Source of the DNA: Methylomonas rhizoryzae
GTDB lineage: Bacteria; Pseudomonadota; Gammaproteobacteria; Methylococcales; Methylomonadaceae
Reading direction: 5' to 3'
DNA: 64,000 nt
NCBI RefSeq assembly: GCF_008632455.1
Contig: NZ_CP043929.1
Span: forward strand, 3,658,001-3,722,000
A model generated the notes under the pieces. That model searched no databases, was not told where the DNA came from, and saw only the letters and a list, made by a program, of their open reading frames with translations. Both the position numbers and the translations under genes were made by a program. This document shows, piece after piece, positions 17,380-25,074 of the stretch (position 1 is its first letter; every line of letters starts with the position of its first letter).

Positions 17380-18246
17380 TCATCCTCGCACAAATTGGCG
17401 GAAAAATTGCACTGCTCGCGTTATTCGCGCACGCTCCGTTACCCCCGACCGCACCGCCGGTTGCGATGCGTCGGTTAATCCCAACACGACTGCGGTTAAA
17501 TTGTCCTGATTGGGGTTGCCTTTAGCCAAAGCGGCATCACATAGAGCTTGCGCCGCTCGCATCGGTTCTGCGCCCAGGCAGGCGATGATCTCGTCGGACG
17601 TCAAAACGCCATCTATTCCGTCCGTGCACAGCAAAACGCAATCGCCAGGCAATAACGGCAAGCCGGTGCTACCCGTATCGACCAAAGGCAGAGGCTCCAA
17701 GCCTAAAAAACTTTCCAGAGAATATCGCTCCGGATGAAATTCCGCCTCGCGTTGACTGATGATCCCGGCATCCGCTTGCTTTTGTAGGGTTCTGGCGAAG
17801 TGGTGATCGATAGTCAACAAGCCCAGACGCCGATCCCGGCATAAATATAAATGACTATCGCCTACCGAGCGCCAATACAATCTGTTGTTCCACACCGCTG
17901 CAGCAACCACCGTCGTCCCCATCCAAGCCAAACAGTGCTTCTGTTCCGCAACCCGGCAAACGGCTTGATTCGCAGCACTCAAGGCCTCGTCCAAAGCTTG
18001 CGAGATACTTTGCTCTGCGGGTTTGGCGGCGTACTGTTGTAAAAATGCGGAAACCGCCAATTGCGCGGCTTCCCGTCCGTGCAATAAACCGCCAATGCCG
18101 TCCGCCACGACAGCCAAATAACCACCGTGCGGCGTGAATGTCGTATCCGCAAAATCGGACAAACCGAATGCGTCTTGTTGATAACGCCGCAGCCCGATGT
18201 GGCTTGAATTGCCGGGCACGACGCAACCTAGTTCAAAATCGGACAC
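17380..18246 (-). CDS. PP2C-family Ser/Thr protein phosphatase
   Basis: The metal-binding motifs of bacterial PP2C enzymes are all present: GLRRYQQDAFG, YLAVVADGIGGLLHGREAA, GTTVVAAAVWNNRLYWRSVGDSHLY, LLCTDGIDGVL and NPNQDNLTAVVLGL. It presumably removes phosphates placed by the kinase encoded three genes upstream in the same unit. The start is a GTG at 18246, inside the end of the VWA-FHA gene (19-base overlap). Length is 288 residues; the last 30 are basic and may contact a membrane or partner. Confidence 0.92.
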   Translation of the reverse strand: MSDFELGCVVPGNSSHIGLRRYQQDAFGLSDFADTTFTPHGGYLAVVADGIGGLLHGREAAQLAVSAFLQQYAAKPAEQSISQALDEALSAANQAVCRVAEQKHCLAWMGTTVVAAAVWNNRLYWRSVGDSHLYLCRDRRLGLLTIDHHFARTLQKQADAGIISQREAEFHPERYSLESFLGLEPLPLVDTGSTGLPLLPGDCVLLCTDGIDGVLTSDEIIACLGAEPMRAAQALCDAALAKGNPNQDNLTAVVLGLTDASQPAVRSGVTERARITRAVQFFRQFVRG

Positions 18247-19658
18247 GTGATACGTAGCTCTGTTCGTCCCAACAGCAATAAGTCTCCGTTGCGTAACGGA
18301 TATTCGTTACGAATCGGCACCCCGTTGATTGAAGTTCCGTTGGTGGAATTCAAGTCGCGCAGGGTTAATTTGCCTGCAGCCCACTGAATCGAGGCATGCC
18401 GTGCGGAAATTTCCGCATCGCCGTCGATCAGCCAATCGCTTGCCCCCACACCACGCCCTAAAACCGCCGAATCCTGTAATTGAAAGCGATAGACCTTGCC
18501 CGGCTCCGCTCCGGTCACTACCGTTAACAATATGCTTACTCCTTCGGGTAAAACAGCCTCGGGCTTAGCTTTAGGCGAAATCCGAGGCTCGATGGCGACA
18601 TCTTTGTCATGAGGTAGATATCCTGGGTAAGCCAAACGCTGCCGATACAGCCAAACCACACCGCCCAAAAACACGCCCAAACCGATCGCAAACAGCATAG
18701 GCGAGCGGCTTTTGGGTTTAGCCCCGCTCTCGCCCTCACTTCCAGGCGCGGCCGGCTTGGGCAACAGCCGAATTTGCAAGCCCTGGTTCAGGGTGCGCTC
18801 TCCGTCGCTCCAGGACACGTCGAGGTGCTGTATTTGCCCGTCGGGTATGCAAGAACGGCATTCCAAGCGCAAGCGGTAAGCGTGTTCGATATGTCGATGC
18901 TGGGTCGTATATGCGGTATCCAATTGCGCCGAACCGGCTTGCATAAAATGGCCGCCGGATTGGCGCGAAAGAGTAGCCAGTACCTTTAGGCCTTCGCGCC
19001 CCCGTTCGCTGACCGGTTGAGACGCAAAACCGATGGCATAAATGGGAATTTGCGATTCACCGTTCTGCTGCAAGACCTCGTCCACTGTGGCGCCGTTTAA
19101 GCTGTCGTCGATGCCGTCGCTGAGCACGACAATCGACCGACGCTCCGGCATACCGACTTGTTGCTGTCGCCCTAGCGCTATCGCCTGCAGCAATCCCTCG
19201 TAAAGACTGGTTTCCATATCGGTAGTCGCCAGCAAGTTCACGGCGTTATTTAATTTGGACCGGTCATTGGTAAATTCCAAACTGCGATTGACGCGGTGCC
19301 CGAAAGTTAAGATGGCCGCCCGATCGTCTTCCCCCATGTCAAGAAACCATTGATGCAGGGATCGCTTGATTTGGACCAGTTGGCGACTGCCGATCGACTT
19401 GGAAATGTCGACCAGAAAAATGTAACCCACGCCTTGTCCTGTGCTGGCCGCGGTTTCCACCGAAATCACCTGGAGCGAATTTTCGCCGAAGCTAGCCGTA
19501 AATTGCTCGCTCACGACTGCGTTTTGCGCCGGCACATGCAGCCAGACATCGATCACCGGGAATTTCGCTACCGCTTGCACCAAATGAAACGCTTCATTTT
19601 CCTGAGCTTGGACGCAACTGAAAAGCAAGCCCAAGCACCACACCCACAGCCAACGCAT
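18228..19658 (-). CDS. VWA-FHA transmembrane signalling protein
   Basis: A signal peptide (MRWLWVWCLGLLFSCVQAQ) leads to a periplasmic von Willebrand A domain with MIDAS motif FLVDISKSIGS and the VVLSDGIDDS loop (about residues 90-270). A membrane helix follows around MLFAIGLGVFLGGVVWLY, then a cytoplasmic FHA domain at the C-terminus (VLGRG, ISARHASI, LRDLNSTNGTSING). FHA domains bind phosphothreonine, so this protein could link an envelope binding event to the kinase/phosphatase pair in the same operon. The topology is inferred from the hydrophobic segments. Confidence 0.9.
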   Translation of the reverse strand: MRWLWVWCLGLLFSCVQAQENEAFHLVQAVAKFPVIDVWLHVPAQNAVVSEQFTASFGENSLQVISVETAASTGQGVGYIFLVDISKSIGSRQLVQIKRSLHQWFLDMGEDDRAAILTFGHRVNRSLEFTNDRSKLNNAVNLLATTDMETSLYEGLLQAIALGRQQQVGMPERRSIVVLSDGIDDSLNGATVDEVLQQNGESQIPIYAIGFASQPVSERGREGLKVLATLSRQSGGHFMQAGSAQLDTAYTTQHRHIEHAYRLRLECRSCIPDGQIQHLDVSWSDGERTLNQGLQIRLLPKPAAPGSEGESGAKPKSRSPMLFAIGLGVFLGGVVWLYRQRLAYPGYLPHDKDVAIEPRISPKAKPEAVLPEGVSILLTVVTGAEPGKVYRFQLQDSAVLGRGVGASDWLIDGDAEISARHASIQWAAGKLTLRDLNSTNGTSINGVPIRNEYPLRNGDLLLLGRTELRITCPILN

Positions 19659-19661
19659 AAC

Positions 19662-20225
19662 TCAGTCCTCGCGATTTTCCCAGCCGAATCGTTCCCCGCA
19701 CAACGGGATGAACAGCAACGCGGTTTGCCCCAATTCGATACGATCGTATGCATTCAGAGGCATGGGTACGTCCACTTCGTTGCCGTTCAAATAAGTCATC
19801 CCCCTCCCGTCGCCGGGAGCGATTCGAAACGTACCGGCCCGCGGGTTGAAACTCACGTAGGCGTGGTTTTCGCGCGAAATCGCTTCATCGCCTTGAATAC
19901 AAATCGCCATTCCGGCGCCGCGACCGATGCTGTTTCGCTCACTTCTGATGCGATAATCGCGGCCTTTTTCCGGCCCCTCAACACACACCAACCAGCCGAC
20001 TACCGGATCGATACCGATATTTTTCCGCACCATTGCGACGGTCACGCCAATATCGGCTACCGAATTCGCCTGTCCGCGCACTTGGGTGACTTCATGATCG
20101 ATCCGTGCGGAGGCCGATTGGCTTACTTGAGTTTGAACGCCTAAATCCGCCACGCCGCAGGTCGGACAGCGGCTGTGCTGGCTTGCATCGTAATAATGTC
20201 CGTATTCGCAACGCATAAGCTTCAT
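19662..20225 (-). CDS. FHA-domain protein with N-terminal zinc ribbon
   Basis: The chosen ATG at 20225 gives 187 residues beginning MKLMRCEYGHYYDASQHSRC; the CEYGHYYD and CPTCG pairs suggest a small zinc ribbon. A Thr-containing linker (HEVTQVRGQ) is a possible phospho-acceptor of the T-Q type seen in GarA-like proteins. The C-terminal FHA domain shows NSIGRG, ISRENHAYVSF and GMTYLNGNEV. No membrane segment is present. It starts 53 bases after the kinase stop and ends 3 bases before the VWA-FHA gene. Confidence 0.88.
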   Translation of the reverse strand: MKLMRCEYGHYYDASQHSRCPTCGVADLGVQTQVSQSASARIDHEVTQVRGQANSVADIGVTVAMVRKNIGIDPVVGWLVCVEGPEKGRDYRIRSERNSIGRGAGMAICIQGDEAISRENHAYVSFNPRAGTFRIAPGDGRGMTYLNGNEVDVPMPLNAYDRIELGQTALLFIPLCGERFGWENRED

Positions 20226-20278
20226 AATCGCCTCACACTCTTTGCTCTGATGAGCGAAAAGATAGACCGCAATCCGGG

Positions 20279-21676
20279 TTAATGCCGAATTTCGCAATCC
20301 ATGGTCGCCCCCCATTCGGCACATAAACTGCGTAAATGATCGTTTTGTTCCGGCATGGAATTTTGGGACGAAGCGGAACTGTGATGTTTTTGCCGGCGTT
20401 CCTGCTCCTCGAAGCGCCGTAATGCGGCTTCTTGCCGACTCTTTAAATTTTCCGCCGCTATCCGCTCTTGCTCGCGCAGGCTTTTCCAGTCCGTTTGTTG
20501 CCGTTGATCATCCGATTCGTGCTTTACCTGCGAAATTTCCCGCGCCGGATCGTTTACGTCATGGCCTTTTTCCAAAGTCTCGCGCTGATCTACGAATGCG
20601 GATTTAAACAGCAACACGCCTATCAGCACCGCCACGACCCAAAATAGACGATGAGTATGCCGGGTTTGCACAACCGCATCCTTGTCCGATTGCTTGGACA
20701 ATAAAGTCGCGGCGGCTTGCGGCAACGCTCTATTTTCGAGTTGACGTTGAAATCGCTCGACGCTTTGCTGCCTTTGCGCAGGATCTGCTGCCAATGCCGT
20801 AGCCAGAGCGACTACCGCAAGCGAGGGAAGTTGCGCAGTGACAGCGGCCGGCAACGCAGCGTTCGCCTGTGCTTCAGATAGGCCGGGCGTGTTGCCGGTC
20901 AGACAGAAATACATACAGGCCGCTAAGCTATACACGTCCGTCCAGGGCCCTAACGGATAACCTCCATTGCTTTGTTCGAGCGCGGCAAAACCGGGTTTGA
21001 CCAGCCGGATTGCTGCTTCATTCGCCATATCGTCACTCGACTCACTGATACGGGCGGCGCCGAAATCCAATAACTTAACCCGCCCGTCGTTACACAAATA
21101 AATATTGTCCGGGGCAATGTCCAAATGCAGGAAACCGCTAGCATGAACCGCACGTACTGCATCCAGCACATGAGTAAAGAGTTCCTGGGTTTTTGACCAA
21201 CCCAGCGGGCCAACTCGCTGCAGATAGTGCTTTAACGTTTCGCCGGCTACGTATTCCATCACCATGTAACCGGTACCCAACGCCGAAAAATAGGTCAATA
21301 CCGACACTATGCCTTGATGTTGCCGAAATTTGGCTAATACGCGCGCTTCGTCCAAGAATGCTTTTAATCCCGCCGCATAGTGATCCGCTACGTCATTTTG
21401 TGCAGGACCTACACATCCGGTAGCAATATCCCGCTTAGCCCAAGATTTTGGAAAATACTCTTTAATGGCAACATGAATTTGCAAATGCTCATCTACACCC
21501 AGATAGGTGATGCCAAAACCGCCCTGACCCAGCACATTCGTTACCGAATAAGGCGATTTGATCAGTGTGCCTTGCGGCAAGCCGATCGAGGACTGCTCTT
21601 GGAGCGTATCCCCCCAGCCGCAATACGGACAAGGATAAGCATGGTTTAACGGCGAAAAACAGGCTGGGCAGCGCAT
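20279..21676 (-). CDS. Ser/Thr protein kinase with C-terminal membrane anchor
   Basis: An N-terminal zinc ribbon (CPACFSP, CPYCGWGD) is followed by a Hanks-type kinase domain: glycine loop VLGQGGFGITYLG, catalytic Lys in VAIKEYFPKSW, catalytic loop LHLDIAPDNIYL (HRD has become HLD, catalytic Asp kept), DFGAAR, and an activation-segment APE equivalent near PGFAALEQ. One membrane helix lies around residues 350-368 (FWVVAVLIGVLLF), and a charged glutamine-rich region follows. It probably phosphorylates the FHA partners encoded downstream. The extracytoplasmic tail ends in two cysteines. Confidence 0.92.
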   Translation of the reverse strand: MRCPACFSPLNHAYPCPYCGWGDTLQEQSSIGLPQGTLIKSPYSVTNVLGQGGFGITYLGVDEHLQIHVAIKEYFPKSWAKRDIATGCVGPAQNDVADHYAAGLKAFLDEARVLAKFRQHQGIVSVLTYFSALGTGYMVMEYVAGETLKHYLQRVGPLGWSKTQELFTHVLDAVRAVHASGFLHLDIAPDNIYLCNDGRVKLLDFGAARISESSDDMANEAAIRLVKPGFAALEQSNGGYPLGPWTDVYSLAACMYFCLTGNTPGLSEAQANAALPAAVTAQLPSLAVVALATALAADPAQRQQSVERFQRQLENRALPQAAATLLSKQSDKDAVVQTRHTHRLFWVVAVLIGVLLFKSAFVDQRETLEKGHDVNDPAREISQVKHESDDQRQQTDWKSLREQERIAAENLKSRQEAALRRFEEQERRQKHHSSASSQNSMPEQNDHLRSLCAEWGATMDCEIRH

Positions 21677-21728
21677 TAGTGTTGTTTAAGACTTAACCAC
21701 CGCCGGACGAGGGATACTACGCGTCAGG

Positions 21729-22661
21729 TTACTTGGCGACATTAGCCATGCTTTCGGCCATTTCCTTTAGTAGGGCGATCTCCGCTTGAATTTGGCCAAG
21801 CGCCTGTTGGCCGTGTACCGCTTGCAAGCCCAATTCGCTCCACAATTCGTCCGCAAAAGGCTGTTGGGCGGCATCGCCTATGCCGATTTGCCCCAACAAA
21901 AAGTCGTTCAAGTAAATGAGCAAATTCAGTCGATAATTGTCGCCGCGATAATACGGATTATGGTGATGGTAAACAATGTCGGTCAGTACCCGCGGCATCC
22001 CCCAGGTATTCATTAACCAAGCGCCCAATTGCGCATGATTTACCCCAAACGCGAAAGTTTCCAAATTGTAAATATTAGCGGCCGGATTAATCGCAATTAA
22101 GCTCTGCAAATGCGCGAATTCTTCCGGAAACTGGTGGCCGAACAACGGAAAACCGATATTATGAATTAAACCGGCGATAAACACTTCGTCGCGGTTAGGC
22201 TGTAACTCTACCGGCATGCGCTCGATCAGCAATTTCATTAAGCGGGTACTGGCTAAAGCATGCATCCAAAATGCACGCGTGCCGATCACACCCTCTTGAG
22301 GGGCTTTCAACGGCGCCAATACCGCCAATCCCAAAGCCAAGTCGAAGACAAAATTAAACCCCAACACGCGGATGATGGCGTTTCTGACCGAGTCAACCTT
22401 ACCGCGGTATCCGTATAAAGCCGAACTGGCCCAGCGCACTACTTGCGCGGTCAGCATCGGATCCATTTCTATAATTTCGGTCAATTTGTCGACATCGGCC
22501 TCCGGATCGGAGATCAAGTCGATAATCCTCGCTGCAGTACCCGGCAAGGGCGGCAATGCGCGAATATTAGCAATCGATTCGCGCATGTCCAAAGGCGGCA
22601 TGAAGCCGTTGGCACCGGAGTCAATCGCATCGAGGGTCCAATTGATCAGCGAAGCTTGCAT
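21729..22661 (-). CDS. HDOD-domain signalling protein
   Basis: The HDOD domain (about residues 30-230) shows IRALPPLPGTAARIIDLISDP, DPMLTAQVVRWASSALYG, and FIAGLIHNIGFPLFGHQFP, where the metal-binding HD pair of true HD phosphohydrolases is not retained. Such proteins commonly act in regulatory networks with kinases or c-di-GMP proteins. It lies 10 bases after the sigma-54 activator and 52 bases before the kinase, all leftward, so it is probably a regulatory part of the same unit. Confidence 0.9.
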   Translation of the reverse strand: MQASLINWTLDAIDSGANGFMPPLDMRESIANIRALPPLPGTAARIIDLISDPEADVDKLTEIIEMDPMLTAQVVRWASSALYGYRGKVDSVRNAIIRVLGFNFVFDLALGLAVLAPLKAPQEGVIGTRAFWMHALASTRLMKLLIERMPVELQPNRDEVFIAGLIHNIGFPLFGHQFPEEFAHLQSLIAINPAANIYNLETFAFGVNHAQLGAWLMNTWGMPRVLTDIVYHHHNPYYRGDNYRLNLLIYLNDFLLGQIGIGDAAQQPFADELWSELGLQAVHGQQALGQIQAEIALLKEMAESMANVAK

Positions 22662-22670
22662 GCATTCCGC

Positions 22671-23984
22671 CTAGTTGAGATTAAGCCTACTGAGTTTACG
22701 GTATAAAGTTCTTTCACTAATGTTCATTTCCGCTGCAATAAGTTTTCGGTTTCCATGATATTTCTCGATTAAACCGGCGATAAAGTTGGTTTCGTATTGT
22801 TCTAAAACGCTAAGTTGGCGAGAAGAGCGATTCGGAATCACCATTTGCTCGGAAAACCCGATATCCGCTTTTACGGAATCTATCAGCGGTCGCATAAAGT
22901 GAATGTCGGTATCTTCGATCTTGCCGTTTCGGCTTAAACCGCTAGCCAACTGCAAACAATTTCTCAACTCCCGAATGTTGCCCGGCCAATTGTGGTGAAG
23001 CAATTTGACCAACCCGTTTTTGCTCATCGATATCGGCGCCCCGCGCATTTGCGCAAACTGCTGTAAAAAATGCTCGGTTAATGCCGGAATATCTTGTTTG
23101 CGTTCGCGAAGCGGCGGAATCTCGATGGGAAATACAGATAGCCGGTAAAACAAATCTTCTCTAAATTGCCCTTTTTTCACCATTTCGACAAGGTTTCTGT
23201 GCGTCGCGCAGACCACTCTGACCGCAGCCTTTAAAGTTACCGTGCCGCCGACCCGACGAAATTGACCACTTTCCATCGCCCGCAATAATTTAGCCTGTTG
23301 TGACAACGGCAACTCCCCGATTTCGTCCAGGAATAATGTGCCATTATCCGCCAATTCGAACAGCCCTTTTTTACTAGTCGCCGCTCCGGTAAACGCACCT
23401 TTTTCATGGCCGAACAATTCGCTTTCGAACAAGTCCTCGCCGAACACGGTGCAATCGGCAATGACAAATTCGTTATCCGCATTGGGCGAAAACCGGTGCA
23501 CGAACTCAGCAGCAAGTTCTTTGCCAGTTCCGGTCTCGCCCATTAATAATACCGGTGCATGTAGGCCAGCCGCCTGTTGCAGTTTATTTTTAAACGCCAC
23601 AAAAACATCGCTACCGCCCACCATGCCGCTCTGACGCGCGGTAGCACCGGGTTTGTGTAAAAGGCTTTGACACTCGGCTAAAAACAATCGCCCGTCGGCA
23701 TCCAACAGGGGATAGCCTCTTACGTTCAACAGCTTATGCTCGCTTTCGCACTCGGTATCATTAAAAATCCCGGCATAAGGCTCAAGCGTTTGAAACAAAC
23801 GTTGATGCCGGCAATTCCCTTGCCGTTCGCAGCAAGGTCTACCGATTATTTCCCGACGGTCGGTCGCAAACACCGTCTCCCAAGCACGATTGGCTGCAAC
23901 AACAACTAAATCGGCCCCGATTACGACCAATGGCTGCTCGTGGGTTTCGAGCAAGGCTTCCAACTTAAAAACACTTTGCGACAT
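22671..23984 (-). CDS. Sigma-54-dependent activator with N-terminal PAS domain
   Basis: The N-terminal domain (about 1-135) resembles PAS (PLVVIGADLVVVAANRAWETVF) and carries a cysteine-rich loop, RPCCERQGNCRH, which could sense redox or bind metal. The AAA+ domain has Walker A GETGTGKELAAEF, the sigma-54 loop GAFTGA, Walker B GTLFLDEIGEL and WPGNIRELRN. The C-terminus is a Fis-type helix-turn-helix (AAEMNISERTLYRKLSRL). There is no receiver domain. It diverges from the PEP-CTERM gene, whose promoter looks sigma-54 type, with dyad sites between them. Confidence 0.94.
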   Translation of the reverse strand: MSQSVFKLEALLETHEQPLVVIGADLVVVAANRAWETVFATDRREIIGRPCCERQGNCRHQRLFQTLEPYAGIFNDTECESEHKLLNVRGYPLLDADGRLFLAECQSLLHKPGATARQSGMVGGSDVFVAFKNKLQQAAGLHAPVLLMGETGTGKELAAEFVHRFSPNADNEFVIADCTVFGEDLFESELFGHEKGAFTGAATSKKGLFELADNGTLFLDEIGELPLSQQAKLLRAMESGQFRRVGGTVTLKAAVRVVCATHRNLVEMVKKGQFREDLFYRLSVFPIEIPPLRERKQDIPALTEHFLQQFAQMRGAPISMSKNGLVKLLHHNWPGNIRELRNCLQLASGLSRNGKIEDTDIHFMRPLIDSVKADIGFSEQMVIPNRSSRQLSVLEQYETNFIAGLIEKYHGNRKLIAAEMNISERTLYRKLSRLNLN

Positions 23985-24056
23985 AGTCCTGCTATTTGAT
24001 TATCTCGTCGAGACCGCCCGATTTCACCTGACATCTTTCCGATTTATTCGCCTTAC

Positions 24057-24076
24057 CTGTCAGCACAACCTGACAG
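24057..24076. promoter_or_regulatory. Candidate activator-binding dyad (ctgtcag-N6-ctgacag)
   Basis: A perfect 7+7 inverted repeat with a 6-base spacer lies in the 208-base gap between the divergent sigma-54 activator and PEP-CTERM genes. Additional tgaca half-sites occur at 24029 and 24080. It lies about 61 bases upstream of the sigma-54-like promoter. Its placement fits an upstream activating sequence for the adjacent regulator; binding is inferred. Confidence 0.55.
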
Positions 24077-24136
24077 ATATGACAGCCGAGCCTTGCATTT
24101 TAGCGATCACGCGCCAATTTCCAAGGTAAATTGCGT

Positions 24137-24152
24137 TGGCATGGATATTGAT
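24137..24152 (+). promoter_or_regulatory. Sigma-54-like promoter of the PEP-CTERM gene
   Basis: tggcatggatattgat matches the -24/-12 consensus tggcacg-N4-ttgc(a/t) except for T instead of C at the sixth base and A instead of C in the -12 GC. It ends 40 bases before the ATG at 24193. The neighbouring sigma-54 activator makes this more credible than the match alone. Confidence 0.55.
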
Positions 24153-24192
24153 TCACTTTAGTTAACTTAAAGTTCCGTCTGCGAGCCTGTCT

Positions 24193-25011
24193 ATGAACCT
24201 GAAGCTACTACTTGTCTTATCGACGCTAACCGCTTGTTACCTGACTACCGCTCAGGCGTCTCAGATCGCTATAGATGGCAACCTAGCCGACTGGGGCCTG
24301 CATAAAAACGGGAACGCGGATGACTGGACTCCGGATTCAAGTTTAAATCTGGTTTTAGGCGAGACCTATAACGTCGAAGACCAACATACGGCTTATTTAA
24401 ACCCCGGTTTCGGCGGCCAAGCTTACGATGCCGAAGCAATGTACGTGCATGTCGCTGACGGCAATCTATATCTGGCTTTAATCACCGGCTTATCCCCTAA
24501 CACGCCTAACGACCCTCTACACAACAGTTTCGGCCCCGGCGATTTCGCTATCGATTTCGGACAAGACGGGAGTTACGAATTCGGCATTCAAACCACCGGA
24601 CCTAACCAAGGCCACGTATACAGTAATAATGTAGCGTGGGACTACGGACTATGGGATGCCGATGGAAACTACGCACCGAACAACCCGGACACTCAACATC
24701 CGACCTCGATTAAATCCGGAACCGACATCGCAATAGGCCAATTGGTCTATAACGGCATCGGATTTAAAAACATGGGGCAATATTACAAAGACACCCATTA
24801 TGTCATCGAAGCGGCCATTCCTTTACTCGCGTTCGCCGGCTTCTCGGGTAAATTCGACGTTCACTGGACAATGAATTGCGCCAACGATGCAATTTGGGCA
24901 GATCCTATCTTGCCGTCACAAATTTCCGAACCCGCCACACTCGCGCTGTTGATTTTCGGTTTAACAGGTCTAACCTACAAACGAATGCAGCATGCGCTCG
25001 TTTCGATTTAG
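24193..25011 (+). CDS. Secreted PEP-CTERM sorting-domain protein
   Basis: A signal peptide (MNLKLLLVLSTLTACYLTTAQA) is followed by a beta-rich, Asn/Gly/Asp-rich domain with many aromatic residues, starting IAIDGNLADWGL. The C-terminus is a PEP-CTERM signal: SEPATLALLIFGLTGLTY, then a short basic stretch. Exosortase EpsH-type enzymes recognise this motif and process proteins that usually accompany exopolysaccharide. No exosortase gene is in the window. The extra HALVSI after the basic residues makes the tail slightly longer than usual. Confidence 0.88.
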   Translation: MNLKLLLVLSTLTACYLTTAQASQIAIDGNLADWGLHKNGNADDWTPDSSLNLVLGETYNVEDQHTAYLNPGFGGQAYDAEAMYVHVADGNLYLALITGLSPNTPNDPLHNSFGPGDFAIDFGQDGSYEFGIQTTGPNQGHVYSNNVAWDYGLWDADGNYAPNNPDTQHPTSIKSGTDIAIGQLVYNGIGFKNMGQYYKDTHYVIEAAIPLLAFAGFSGKFDVHWTMNCANDAIWADPILPSQISEPATLALLIFGLTGLTYKRMQHALVSI

Positions 25012-25028
25012 TCACACCCGCTGGGCTA

Positions 25029-25074
25029 GGCGGCAAAGTAACCGATCCGTTCTTTGCCGCCCTTTTTTATTTTT
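25029..25074 (+). terminator. Rho-independent terminator after the PEP-CTERM gene
   Basis: A perfect 10-bp stem (ggcggcaaag / ctttgccgcc) with a 13-base loop is followed by c, six Ts, at and four more Ts. It lies 18 bases after the stop at 25011 and abuts the end of the convergent FtsX-type gene. Confidence 0.9.
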
